Assembly (NCBI RefSeq): GCF_021568795.1
Contig: NZ_JAKGUE010000002.1
Location: 243,291 to 307,290, forward strand
Reading direction: 5' to 3'
From: Dethiosulfovibrio faecalis
Lineage (GTDB): Bacteria; Synergistota; Synergistia; Synergistales; Dethiosulfovibrionaceae
DNA length: 64,000 nucleotides
Positions 1 to 8,167 of the stretch are shown here, one piece after another (the stretch's first letter is position 1; every line of letters begins with the position of its first letter). Made by a program: the position numbers and the translations under genes. Under the pieces are notes generated by a model, which saw only the letters and a list, made by a program, of their open reading frames with translations, searched no databases and was not told the DNA's origin.

Positions 1-276
1 CGTCTCCTCCTGAATGTTCAAGGCGTCTATGTCTGCCCTGAGAGCCACCACCGGTCCGGGACGGTTGCCCTTTAGGAGGGCGGTTAGACCGTGTCCCCCA
101 ACTCCTTTTTTGATCTCGTCCATTGGCAGTTTCTCGAGTATCTGGGCTATGTATGCCGCAGTTTTTTCCTCCTGGTAGCTGAGTTCAGGGTGACGGTGTA
201 TGTGGCGGTAATGGTCCATGCAGCGTTCTCTTGTGGCCTCGATCAGTTCCTTTATCCTATCTGTAGTCGATTTCAT
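1..276 (-). CDS. M20-family amidohydrolase/aminoacylase, N-terminal part
   Basis: The reading frame starts at an ATG at 274-276 and stays open to the window edge, giving 92 codons; the rest of the gene lies outside. An AAAGGAGGG ribosome binding site precedes the start. The visible part has HRHPELSYQE and RADIDALNIQE, the N-terminal signatures of M20D metallohydrolases (hippurate hydrolase, N-acyl amino acid deacylase), where the Asp of the second motif lies in the metal-binding region. Such enzymes release amino acids from N-acyl or small peptide substrates in the cytoplasm, which suits an amino-acid fermenter. The exact substrate cannot be told. It lies downstream of grdD on the same strand but is separated from it by a terminator. 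Confidence 0.85.
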   Translation of the reverse strand, partial: MKSTTDRIKELIEATRERCMDHYRHIHRHPELSYQEEKTAAYIAQILEKLPMDEIKKGVGGHGLTALLKGNRPGPVVALRADIDALNIQEET

Positions 277-341
277 ATGAGTTCCCTCCTTTGATCCTTG
301 CCTTCGTCACTATATCACAGTATCGACAGGGGGTTCCATAC

Positions 342-370
342 AAAAAGGGCCTCCTCAGGAGGCCCTTTTT
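342..370 (-). terminator. Intrinsic terminator after grdD
   Basis: A perfect 13-bp inverted repeat (342-354 with 358-370) has a 3-nt loop. A and T tracts at the outer ends make it usable on either strand. It lies just past the grdD stop and before the M20 hydrolase start. Confidence 0.85.
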
Positions 371-386
371 GTCTTTTTTGGAGCGT

Positions 387-1535
387 TTACAGGTATCCGG
401 CCTGTGCGAGTAGCTCTTTGGCCTTTTCCATGTGTTTGCCCGGCAGTTTGACCACCGGTCCGGTGCATCCCATGGACGATTCCGCATAGATCTTGTTTTT
501 CCAGAGTTCTCTTACGGCATCCTCTATGGAGAGAACATCCACTCCGTGGATTTCCTCATCGGTAGGCTCTGCCGGAGGCGCTACTACTTCCTCGGAGCAT
601 TCCGGCTTGGGGAGTATGCCCTTTATTATGTCCTCGAGTCCGGCTTTCTTCGCCGCGGCGACCTCGGAAGCGACCTTTTCCGAGTGTCCTCCCTTGGCGA
701 CCTCCGCGTTGTATGCTACCGCGTTGGCTATGACGGGAGCTCCGGATGCCCTGGAGATGATGGATATTACCTTGCTCCATCCCCCTCCTGCGGAGGGACC
801 GTAACCCCATCCGAGGGCCTCGTAGGATCCTCCTGTGTTGAAGGAGGAGAACATCTTCATCAGGACGTTGCCCGTGAGGGTGTCGCATACGCAGACGTCC
901 ACCGCTCCGGCCAGTATGTCGTTGCCCCTTAGGACCGATCCTCCGTCGGCTCTTAGGCTCTCTCCGAAGGTGATGTCGTAACCGTTTCCCTTGAGCTTGT
1001 TGAGGGCCTTGAATACCAGCTGGGCTCCCTCTACGTTCAGTATTCCCACCGTAGGGTTGGTCTTGCCCATGGCCTTGGCCGTGGCTATGCCGTAGATGGC
1101 GTTTCTTATCATGGCCTCGACCCTGTTTATGGCGGACGTGCCGGTGGAGGAGGCTACTATCATGTCCTTGCCCTTCGCCGGGGTCAGTACCCTCCCGATG
1201 GTGGTAACCCCCATGGGAAAGGGATAGTGGAGCGCCACCGCTCCGGCTATGGTTCCGTCGGATATGGCGGCTTCCATTGCCTTGGAGATGTCGGCGTCGC
1301 AGGGATCGGTCTCTATCCACTGAAGATCGTCGTATCCCTCGACCTTGGGGCCTATCATGACCACCTGAACGCCCTGGTTGTTCTGCTGAGCCAGCCTTCC
1401 GCCTATGGCGAGCTCCTCCGGGCCGTGCTCGCTTCCGTGAGCCATCAGTCCAACCTTTACCCTAGGACCGCCGGTGCGGGCCGCCTCGATTATTTCCGAA
1501 AGGGCTCCGCCGATCAGTTTTTTAACGTCAGACAT
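387..1535 (-). CDS. grdD: Glycine/sarcosine/betaine reductase protein C, subunit D
   Basis: A 382-residue protein of the PlsX-like GrdD family. With GrdC it forms protein C, which takes the carboxymethyl group carried on selenoprotein A and releases it as acetyl-phosphate, so it is the ATP-yielding end of Stickland reduction. A Cys near residue 357 in SMGCTGPVVKL sits where the catalytic Cys of characterised GrdD (about position 359) is expected. The start ATG at 1535 has a GGAAGGGG ribosome binding site. It follows grdC by about 19 nt, so the two are co-transcribed and translated together, and ends in front of a strong terminator. Confidence 0.92.
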   Translation of the reverse strand: MSDVKKLIGGALSEIIEAARTGGPRVKVGLMAHGSEHGPEELAIGGRLAQQNNQGVQVVMIGPKVEGYDDLQWIETDPCDADISKAMEAAISDGTIAGAVALHYPFPMGVTTIGRVLTPAKGKDMIVASSTGTSAINRVEAMIRNAIYGIATAKAMGKTNPTVGILNVEGAQLVFKALNKLKGNGYDITFGESLRADGGSVLRGNDILAGAVDVCVCDTLTGNVLMKMFSSFNTGGSYEALGWGYGPSAGGGWSKVISIISRASGAPVIANAVAYNAEVAKGGHSEKVASEVAAAKKAGLEDIIKGILPKPECSEEVVAPPAEPTDEEIHGVDVLSIEDAVRELWKNKIYAESSMGCTGPVVKLPGKHMEKAKELLAQAGYL

Positions 1536-1554
1536 AGGTTATACCCCTTCCTGC

Positions 1555-3090
1555 TTACTTCGTCAGGGAATCGGAGATCTCGGAGAGGGCCTCCAGAAGT
1601 ATGTTCTTGACGTCGTCCTTGCTCACCGCCGCCACGGAATCGGCAGAGGCGGGCGTCTCTATCAGGAAGGACGCTCCGTCGGCCAGGTTGGTCAGTCTGG
1701 CGAGGAAAAGGCTTCCTTTTCCTATTATCATGGCCCTCTTTATCTTCCCGTCTTTTATCCATTCGGCTGCCTGGCCGATGAAGGGCGCTCCGGCAGGGAT
1801 ATGTCCCTGGGTGTGAGCGAATCCGGGGAGTCCCTTCTCCTTGACGAAGTTCATCATGTCGGCCTTCTCTATGGATTTCTTCATGACGGCAAGAGCAGCG
1901 ATCATCTTTATGTTTGCCATGGGAACGTCTCCCGCTCCGGCAGGCAGGGTGATCTCCGGTATGTGGAGCTCAGCCCCGAACTTATCGACGTCGGCCAGGT
2001 CGAGACCGACCTTCTGGAGGGGCTCCCAGGTAAGAGCCTGGGTTACGGCCTGAGGAGAGGCTCCTGCTCCGACTGTGTGCTTGCCTATGGCGTCTAGACG
2101 CATCTCCGGGCTGACTCCGTCGCAGGGGGTGATCAAAACGGCGAAGCTTCCGAGACAGTCCTCCAGGGCGGGAAGCTCCTTCTTAACGTGGTCCTTGCTG
2201 TTCATGTACAGTTTGGGAACCGCTCCTCCGGCGAGGACGACCACGTTGGATCGAGCTTCCGCGGCGACCTGGGACGCTCCGGCTATCATGGCGTTGACCG
2301 GTCCGGCACAGAATCCTCTGACGTCGCATCCGCTGGCGTTTTTACAGCCCACTATCTCGGCTATGGCCTTGGCGAAGTTTCCTCCGGCCCTCTGGCACAT
2401 ATCTCCGGCTCCCTCTTCGGAGCACTCTATTACGAAGTCTACGTCCTCGGCCTTCATACCTGTGTTCTGCAGAAGGTGTAGGAGAGATAGTACCGCGCTG
2501 GCCTTGCTGGCGATGTTCTCCAAAAGGACATGGGCGCTGAGGTTCTCGTCGACCTCGTGTCCCTTTCTGACGCAGCCAACGATCTTACCGCCGAAATAGA
2601 GTGGAAGGGCTCCGTGCTTCTCGTCGCAGTCGGCCTCTATCTCCGCTCCGTCTTTGCCTTCCTCCAGGCGGGCCAGCATGGATTCGGTCATGAACTTGTG
2701 GTTAGAGAGTTTTTCCTTAACCGATGCGGCGAAGTTCTTCTCGATCCATACGAGGTCGAAGACATCGCATATGTCCATTAGTCCGATGAACTCGTCCTCG
2801 GGCATTATCTCTCCGAACTTTCCGTAGCGGTCGGCGCCGGAAAGGCGGTTTTCGTACATGGGTTTGGCCTGATTCTCCAGGTCCTCGAGGGGAAGGGTGC
2901 CTATGTAGGCCATGTTGGGGGCGTAGTCCTTGGCCTGCTCGAAGCTCTGGGCGTGCTCAGGGAGCTTCTTGAGGTAATCGGTCTCGCCGTGAGAATGGCG
3001 CTCGACGTGGGGAGTGTTGCCGTAGTGGAGTCCCAGCTCGGGGGTGTGCTGGAGACAGTAAGCTGATCCTTTGATTGCGACACGTGACAT
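1555..3090 (-). CDS. grdC: Glycine/sarcosine/betaine reductase protein C, subunit C
   Basis: A FabH/thiolase-like protein of about 511 residues, the beta partner of GrdD in the acetyl-phosphate-forming protein C complex. The reading frame extends upstream to 3129, but the ATG at 3088-3090 gives the usual GrdC beginning (SRVAIKGSAYCLQHTPEL), with AGGAGGT about 12 nt before it. Histidine-rich N-terminal sequence and the FVIECSEEGAGD stretch are family-like. It is placed directly before grdD, giving the standard grdC-grdD order. A stable hairpin lies in its leader, so expression may be adjusted separately from the genes upstream. Confidence 0.92.
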   Translation of the reverse strand: MSRVAIKGSAYCLQHTPELGLHYGNTPHVERHSHGETDYLKKLPEHAQSFEQAKDYAPNMAYIGTLPLEDLENQAKPMYENRLSGADRYGKFGEIMPEDEFIGLMDICDVFDLVWIEKNFAASVKEKLSNHKFMTESMLARLEEGKDGAEIEADCDEKHGALPLYFGGKIVGCVRKGHEVDENLSAHVLLENIASKASAVLSLLHLLQNTGMKAEDVDFVIECSEEGAGDMCQRAGGNFAKAIAEIVGCKNASGCDVRGFCAGPVNAMIAGASQVAAEARSNVVVLAGGAVPKLYMNSKDHVKKELPALEDCLGSFAVLITPCDGVSPEMRLDAIGKHTVGAGASPQAVTQALTWEPLQKVGLDLADVDKFGAELHIPEITLPAGAGDVPMANIKMIAALAVMKKSIEKADMMNFVKEKGLPGFAHTQGHIPAGAPFIGQAAEWIKDGKIKRAMIIGKGSLFLARLTNLADGASFLIETPASADSVAAVSKDDVKNILLEALSEISDSLTK

Positions 3091-3130
3091 GACAGAAAAC
3101 GACCTCCTTGAATATATCTCTAATCTCACG

Positions 3131-3163
3131 ACGAGAGGGGTCGGAACTCCCTACCCCTCTCGT
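3131..3163 (-). promoter_or_regulatory. Stable hairpin in the grdC leader
   Basis: ACGAGAGGGG at 3131-3140 and CCCCTCTCGT at 3154-3163 form a perfect 10-bp stem with a 13-nt loop, about 40 nt upstream of the grdC start. No T-run follows on the minus strand, so it does not look like a simple terminator; it may protect an mRNA end or act as a leader element. Confidence 0.5.
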
Positions 3164-3220
3164 CTTTCGCGCTACTATTATAGTATAGACCGCCAAAAAA
3201 TGGTGATCGATTTCATAACT

Positions 3221-3253
3221 TAAAGTCTCCGAACCGGAGACACCTGTGCTTTA
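3221..3253 (-). promoter_or_regulatory. SECIS-like hairpin just after the rhodanese UGA
   Basis: On the minus strand a 7-bp stem (3241-3235 with 3231-3225) closes a GUU triloop, and a 4-bp lower stem (UAAA/UUUA) brackets it with a one-sided bulge. The apical loop begins 22 nt after the UGA at 3259-3257 and starts with G, which fits the published general rules for bacterial SECIS elements (loop 16-37 nt from UGA, G in the first two loop bases). No T-run follows, so a terminator role is weak. Function is inferred. Confidence 0.4.
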
Positions 3254-3256
3254 GCC

Positions 3257-3577
3257 TCAGGTGGCGCAGGAATGGGCGGTTGGAAGTTTGAATGCCTTCC
3301 AGCCCTTCTCGATTCCACCCTCAAGGTAGGAAGCGTCGAAGCCCTTTCCCTTGAGTTCTTCTGCAATGGTCTTGGAGGTCTCTCCGTCTCCGCATACGAC
3401 CAGTATCTTCTCGTCCTTGGGAAGGTCCTCGGAGCACTCGACCACCTCGTCGGAAGGTATGTTGAAGGCGTTCTTTATGTGAGCGTCTGCGTATTGCTCC
3501 GCCTCTCTGACGTCCACTATGAACGTGCCTTCCTGTTTCATAAGTTTGCAGAATTCCTTGGTGTTTACTGCCGTCAT
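3257..3577 (-). CDS. Single-domain rhodanese, possible C-terminal selenoprotein
   Basis: A 106-residue one-domain rhodanese. The active loop reads VVCGDGETSKT, giving the persulfide-carrying Cys; the entry motif FIVDVREAEQYADAHI is also typical. The start ATG at 3577 has a good AGGAGG site. It sits between the BCCT transporter and grdC, so a role in sulfur or selenium delivery, or redox handling, for betaine reductase is plausible. The odd part is its end: the frame reads Cys-Ala-Thr-UGA-Gly-UAA, with a SECIS-like hairpin following. If UGA is read as selenocysteine the protein ends CATUG (108 residues, end at 3251), a CxxU redox motif. If not, it simply stops at UGA. Confidence 0.85.
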   Translation of the reverse strand: MTAVNTKEFCKLMKQEGTFIVDVREAEQYADAHIKNAFNIPSDEVVECSEDLPKDEKILVVCGDGETSKTIAEELKGKGFDASYLEGGIEKGWKAFKLPTAHSCAT

Positions 3578-3678
3578 TTCTAAAACCTCCTGTCAGATCT
3601 CTTCGAGGAATATTCCTCTGGGTGTAGCGACACGGCAAGATTCTACACCAATATGGAATGGAAGGCACCCACTCTAAA

Positions 3679-3704
3679 GGGGGAGAGCTGGATCGCTCTC
3701 CCCC
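3679..3704 (-). terminator. Hairpin after the BCCT transporter gene
   Basis: A perfect 10-bp GC-rich stem (3679-3688 with 3695-3704) has a 6-nt loop, followed on the minus strand by TTT. It lies 15 nt past the transporter stop and before the rhodanese gene, so it may attenuate rather than fully stop transcription. Confidence 0.7.
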
Positions 3705-3718
3705 TGACATGCTTTTTT

Positions 3719-5224
3719 TTACAGTCTTCCCTCTTTTTCTTCCCTTAAAAGACCCTTGTAGAGGCAGTAGCAGGCCAACACCATGATGACGGCGAACGGG
3801 GGAGCGGCTGCCAGTGATATGGTCTGAAGGTTCTGAAGTCCTCCGGTCATCAGGAGCACGATCGCTAGAGCGGCCATGAGCACTCCCCAGATTGCCATCT
3901 TGTTCTTCGGAGGGTTCAGGTCTCCGTGAGTAGAGTACATGGACAGGACGAATGTTCCCGAGTTTGCGGAGGTCACGAAGAAGGTGGTTATGAGCACCAC
4001 CATTAGCATCGACATGGCCGTTCCAAGGGGGTAGTTGGCGTACATCTCGAACACTCCGGTGGACATATCGGCCAGTATTTTCTGGGAGATCTGGACGTTT
4101 TTAGTTATCTCCAGATTCAGAGCGGAGGTTCCGAATATGGCGAACCAGGTGAAGCTTCCGAGGGCCGGGACGATGAGAACTCCGGCGACGAACTCTCGGA
4201 TCGTACGACCTCTGGATATCCTGGCCACGAAGGATCCCACGAAGGGAGCCCAGGCGATCCACCAGGCCCAGTAGTACAGGGTCCAGCTGCTAAGGAATCC
4301 TTTGTACTCTCCTCCGTAAGGAGCCATGGTGAAGCTCTCGGAGACGACGTTGGAGAGGTAGTCTCCAACTCCTGTCATGAGCGACTCTATTATGGGAAGA
4401 GTCGGTCCCACCAGGAACAGGGCAAACATCAATATGCCGCATATAAGTAGATTGAAATCGGCCACTTTCTTTATGCCTTTTTCGATCCCCATCACTGCCG
4501 AACCTGTGTAGAGCACAGCCAGAATGGCTATTATGGCTATCTGTACCGTCAGGCTTTTGGGGATCCCGAACACCTGGCTGAGGCCACTGTTAAGCTGAAG
4601 GGTCCCTAGTCCAAGAGAAGTGGTTATCCCCGCCAGGGTGGCGAAGATCGCCAGGACGTCTACGGTTTTGCCGAAGGGGCCTTTTATCCCCTTTTCACCT
4701 ACCAGAGGCAGGAACACGCTGCTGATGAGTCCGGGCGAGTTCTTGCGAAACTGAAAGAAGGCCAACGAGAGGGCTATGACCGAATATCCCGCCCAGGGGT
4801 GTAGCCCCCAGTGGAAGAAGGATATCCTGATGGCGTCTCTGGCGGCCTGGACCGATCCGGGCTCAGCCCCGAAAGGAACCGATCCGAAGTGGTATATAGG
4901 TTCCGCCGCTCCGTAGAAAACCAGCCCGACTCCCATACCGGCGGAGAAAAGCATGGCAAACCACGACATGGTCTTGAATTCCGGTCTCGAGTCGTCCGGA
5001 CCGAGCCTGACCTTTCCGAAACGACTGGTGGCTATGAAGATGCAGAACAGGACGAACAGGTTCATCGAAAGCAGATAACCCCATCCGAATTTATCGGTCA
5101 GAACGTTGAAAAGCCCTCCTGCAAAGGCTCCGAAGCTATCGGGGGAAAACAGGCCCCAAAGAACGACTCCCATGGTTATCCCCATGGATATGACGAAGAC
5201 AGAGTTGTCTTTTTTGGCACTCAT
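3719..5224 (-). CDS. BCCT-family betaine/carnitine/choline transporter
   Basis: A 501-residue integral membrane protein with about twelve hydrophobic segments. The family signature region is present as YYWAWWIAWAPFVGSFVARI, with the tryptophans that form the aromatic box for quaternary ammonium substrates, followed by SRGRTIREF. The family imports glycine betaine and relatives, driven by ion gradients or by exchange. Its place between grdH and the rhodanese/grdC genes suggests that it feeds betaine to the reductase, rather than serving osmoprotection. Start ATG at 5224 has an AAGGAG site. The precise substrate is inferred from context. Confidence 0.92.
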   Translation of the reverse strand: MSAKKDNSVFVISMGITMGVVLWGLFSPDSFGAFAGGLFNVLTDKFGWGYLLSMNLFVLFCIFIATSRFGKVRLGPDDSRPEFKTMSWFAMLFSAGMGVGLVFYGAAEPIYHFGSVPFGAEPGSVQAARDAIRISFFHWGLHPWAGYSVIALSLAFFQFRKNSPGLISSVFLPLVGEKGIKGPFGKTVDVLAIFATLAGITTSLGLGTLQLNSGLSQVFGIPKSLTVQIAIIAILAVLYTGSAVMGIEKGIKKVADFNLLICGILMFALFLVGPTLPIIESLMTGVGDYLSNVVSESFTMAPYGGEYKGFLSSWTLYYWAWWIAWAPFVGSFVARISRGRTIREFVAGVLIVPALGSFTWFAIFGTSALNLEITKNVQISQKILADMSTGVFEMYANYPLGTAMSMLMVVLITTFFVTSANSGTFVLSMYSTHGDLNPPKNKMAIWGVLMAALAIVLLMTGGLQNLQTISLAAAPPFAVIMVLACYCLYKGLLREEKEGRL

Positions 5225-5283
5225 TCTCTCTACTCCTTCCGTTTTTTGTTAAAAATCCCCTCGCGACACGGAGCGAGGCAAAA

Positions 5284-5312
5284 GGGAGAGGGATAAGGCT
5301 CCTCCCTCTCCC
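5284..5312 (-). terminator. Hairpin after grdH
   Basis: A 9-bp perfect stem (5284-5292 with 5304-5312) has an 11-nt loop followed by TTTT on the minus strand, 16 nt past the grdH stop. Probably a partial terminator that lowers expression of the transporter relative to grdIH. Confidence 0.65.
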
Positions 5313-5327
5313 GGAAGGGGGGCTTCG

Positions 5328-6644
5328 TCAGAGTTTAGTCGGGTAGACCTTGGGTTCCTGGATCTCGTCGGTGAGAGAGTCCAGAGCGATGCCGACCCTG
5401 TGTTTCCTCAGGGCCCATTCGTCCTCGGGGCTCATCTCCGGGTCCCCGAGGGGGTAGGGGACCGACACTGTCTGTACCATCCTGTTGGATCCCACGGTCT
5501 TGGCCACGTCGATTAAGTTGCACATTACCACGACCGGGATTCCGGAGCGCTCTATCTCTTTTCCCATCGTTGCACCGCAACGAGTGCAGGTGCCTCAGGT
5601 GGAGGTCAGGACCACCGCGTCGACCCCGGCATCCTTAAGCTCCTGGGCGATCTCCTTGCCGAACTTGGCGGCGTAGGCCTGGGTTGTTCCCGTTCCTACA
5701 GTTACGTAATAGTGGTCGAACAGCTTGCCGAATTTACCCTCGCTCTCCCAGTGTCTCATGGCGTCGACCGGGACACCACGGTCGGGGACGGCGCACATGG
5801 CGGCGGGGTCGAATCCGGCGTGGATGGTCTTGAACACTCCTTCTGGGAGTTTATCCAGCTTGGATATGTCGTATTTTCCCCACTTGGTGGCGGATGCCGA
5901 CTGTATCCGATCGGGGTTCTCCACCGGGACGACTCCGCTGGAGGACACCAGGGCGATGGTCGCCTTGCTCAGGTCCTTGAGAGGCGTTGCCGGAGGAATC
6001 TTGTCCATCTTGGGGATAACCAGTTCGCTGGTGAAGCTTTCCCCTCCGAGTTTCTTGATGAGCATGTCCACCACTCGGTCAGAGGCCAACCTGCCCTCCG
6101 GATGGGGCATCTCGAAACGGACTCCTCTGGGGAAGTAGCCTTCCTCCGAGGCGGGCTTGAGAGATTCTCCTTTGGCTATCTTCTCAGCGAAAGTGGCCAT
6201 CTTCCCCATGTCTTCCTTCATGAAGGTGGCCTTTCTGCCGCCATGGAAGACGTAGGCCTCAGACTTGAACTGCTCTACCCCGGGATTCTCCTCGTTCATG
6301 GAGGTTATGACCGGTACGTCGAATCTCTCCTTGACGGCCTTGCATACCAGGCCACAGCCCACTCCGTATCTTCCTGCCATGAAGGCTGGTCCGGCGAAGA
6401 ATATGTCGAACTCCTGCTTCTCGAGCCACGACATGATCTCTCCGAGGGCCTCGTCGGTGTGTCCGGTCACGTAGTTGTCACCGCAGACGACGGTGTGGGT
6501 AACCTCTACGTCTGGCATCATCTGGTTAAGCATGTTGGAGCATCCTACCAGCTCGGAATGGAAGCTGGGCTTGGAGTCGGCGGCTTCCTCGCCTCCGACC
6601 TGACCAAAAAACTGGTTTATGTAGTGAATTGCTTTCAGCGCCAT
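5328..6644 (-). CDS. grdH: Betaine reductase component B selenoprotein (GrdB/F/H family)
   Basis: The gene is interrupted by an in-frame UGA at 5597-5595, read as selenocysteine, so a plain ORF call splits it in two. The full product is about 438 residues. Around the UGA the protein reads TST-Sec-GTCTRCGAT, the UxxCxxC active site of component B. The Sec attacks the substrate C-N bond and forms the carboxymethyl-seleno intermediate that is passed to GrdA. The start ATG at 6644 (MALKAIHYINQFF) is chosen because it matches the family and has AAGGGG 8 nt upstream; a GTG at 6653 is the alternative. Betaine rather than glycine or sarcosine is inferred from the partner subunit and the adjacent BCCT carrier. 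Confidence 0.93.
5568..5582 (-). promoter_or_regulatory. SECIS hairpin of grdH
   Basis: Within the coding region, 18 nt after the UGA, CGUUGC-GGU-GCAACG forms a 6-bp stem with a triloop beginning GG. Distance, size and loop fit the bacterial SECIS rules. Its sequence also encodes part of the CxxC region. Confidence 0.75.
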
Positions 6645-6656
6645 CTTCTTCACCCC

Positions 6657-7970
6657 TTAAAATTCAGCGCAGGTTTTTCTGGAAAAGCCGCTGATATGGT
6701 TGCAGCAGAACATACCGTTGTTCTCCATGGTGGTCGAGCCGTCGGGTTTTACACAACCCTCCCAGCCCCCGGAGTTTCCGTCTCGGGCAAGAGCCTCCAG
6801 CTCGCCTATTACCTCCATAGGTTCTAGGTCGTAGACCTGGGATACGTTGCCGGTGGAGACCAAAGCGTCGGTCATGGGATTCATGGAGACCAAAGGCTGA
6901 GATCCACCGTCTCTACCGGTAGCCTCGTCGGAGATGCCGACGGTCTTGACCCCTATCTTCTCCAGTTCTACCAAGGCGGCGGTGTAGTCGACGTCGGGGT
7001 TGCCGTAGCCTTCCTCGGCTACTATGGCTCCGGTGGCTCCCAGGTTGTGGGCCATCTGAGCTATCATCTTGGCGCAACGGTCCTTCTCGTTCATCTTGAC
7101 GTTGAGGTTCGCCATTATCACCCCGAGGAAGTTGATCGTCTTGCCGTGTTCGGCCATAAGCCTCTTGACCACCGGGTTTACTCCGAATTCGTAGGTGGAG
7201 ATCTTGGAGGAGGTTGGCATGAAGCTGCCGGATATCATGCAGCCGTCCAGAAGCTCGTTGGGATGCATAAAGGTGGGCAGCATGTGGTTGCCGTCCCAGC
7301 CGTAGATGAGGGTGTTATATCCCATGGCCTCCATCTGGGTCTGAGGCTGAAGGACGTAGACGACTCCGGGAAGGGAATCGATCTCGGCGGTTCTGTCCGT
7401 CACGGCCGGAAGGTCGAAAACCTCGACGTCCTCGGGCTCCATCTCCTTGACGCACTGACCGATGTACTCGGCGAGCTTCATCCCACCCCATCGGAGGGCC
7501 TTGTTCTTCTTCTGCTGCTCGAACCTCTCGAAATTCTCGTCGGTGTCCGCTACTAGGACGAGGTTGACCATGTCTCCGAAGATGGTCTGATCCTGGTATT
7601 TCCCGCCCATGTCGATAACGCCGTCCTGGAATCCGCCCATATGCTCTCCTACTACTATGAGGCTGCATCCCTTGAGGGCGTGGGTCCTGCCGTGGCCCGC
7701 TTGGCCCATGGGAGATGTGACCCCGGGGAATATCCCCTGGCTCTTCCCGGAGACCTTGCATCTCATCTCAATGGCCTCCTTGACGGGGCAGAGTCGCACC
7801 ATCTCTCCGGGCTTGACTACCCTGAGATCCGCGGTGGTGATCCCCGGTTCCTCCTCCTTCACGTAGCTCAACAGCTCCTCCTTGTCGACGGTGAGAACTC
7901 CGTCGGCGTAGGAGGTGTTGTCTCCGAAGACGATGTCTTTCACGTGGAAATTACCCATCTCAAGTCTCAT
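6657..7970 (-). CDS. grdI: Betaine reductase component B, alpha-type subunit (GrdE/G/I family)
   Basis: A 437-residue partner of the Sec-containing subunit in substrate-specific component B. The opening MRLEMGNFHVKDIVFGDNT and the DGCMISGSFMP block place it in the GrdE/GrdG/GrdI family. Glycine-specific GrdE is a proprotein cut at an Asn-Cys pair in this block to make a pyruvoyl end; here the matching position reads Ser-Phe, so no such cleavage is expected. That fits the uncut sarcosine/betaine-type subunits. Together with the BCCT transporter this favours betaine. It ends 3 nt before the GTG of the grdH frame and is clearly co-transcribed with it. Start at 7970 has a GGAG site 10 nt upstream. 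Confidence 0.88.
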   Translation of the reverse strand: MRLEMGNFHVKDIVFGDNTSYADGVLTVDKEELLSYVKEEEPGITTADLRVVKPGEMVRLCPVKEAIEMRCKVSGKSQGIFPGVTSPMGQAGHGRTHALKGCSLIVVGEHMGGFQDGVIDMGGKYQDQTIFGDMVNLVLVADTDENFERFEQQKKNKALRWGGMKLAEYIGQCVKEMEPEDVEVFDLPAVTDRTAEIDSLPGVVYVLQPQTQMEAMGYNTLIYGWDGNHMLPTFMHPNELLDGCMISGSFMPTSSKISTYEFGVNPVVKRLMAEHGKTINFLGVIMANLNVKMNEKDRCAKMIAQMAHNLGATGAIVAEEGYGNPDVDYTAALVELEKIGVKTVGISDEATGRDGGSQPLVSMNPMTDALVSTGNVSQVYDLEPMEVIGELEALARDGNSGGWEGCVKPDGSTTMENNGMFCCNHISGFSRKTCAEF

Positions 7971-8092
7971 TGACGTGACTCTCCTTTTCCTCGGTCTTCT
8001 GCAGGATCTCTACGATGTCCTTCCTGTCAGAGCCTCCTCAAACCACTTTAGAGCGGTTCGTTATAGCTACCAAAAGTTATGTCTTTAACTAT

Positions 8093-8107
8093 CGTAACGT
8101 CGTTACG
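8093..8107. promoter_or_regulatory. Inverted repeat upstream of grdI, possible regulator site
   Basis: CGTAAC-GTC-GTTACG is a palindrome of two 6-bp arms in the AT-rich stretch between the two-component genes and grdI, about 120 nt upstream of the grdI start. A TATAAC sequence lies downstream of it on the minus strand. It could be an operator for the neighbouring LuxR/NarL regulator; this is inference. Confidence 0.4.
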
Positions 8108-8167
8108 GTTATAATTATGATCTAGGTTTCACGTCTGGACTATCGAGGTATCCGTGAATCACAGGTA

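Noticed and set aside
91..489. Small plus-strand frames near the left edge
   Set aside because: They overlap the M20 hydrolase start, the terminator and the grdD end and have no ribosome sites or family resemblance.
6657..7970. Cys in DGCM as the pyruvoyl-forming cleavage site
   Set aside because: The Cys lies several residues from the position matching the Asn-Cys pair of GrdE and is preceded by Gly, so cleavage there is not supported.
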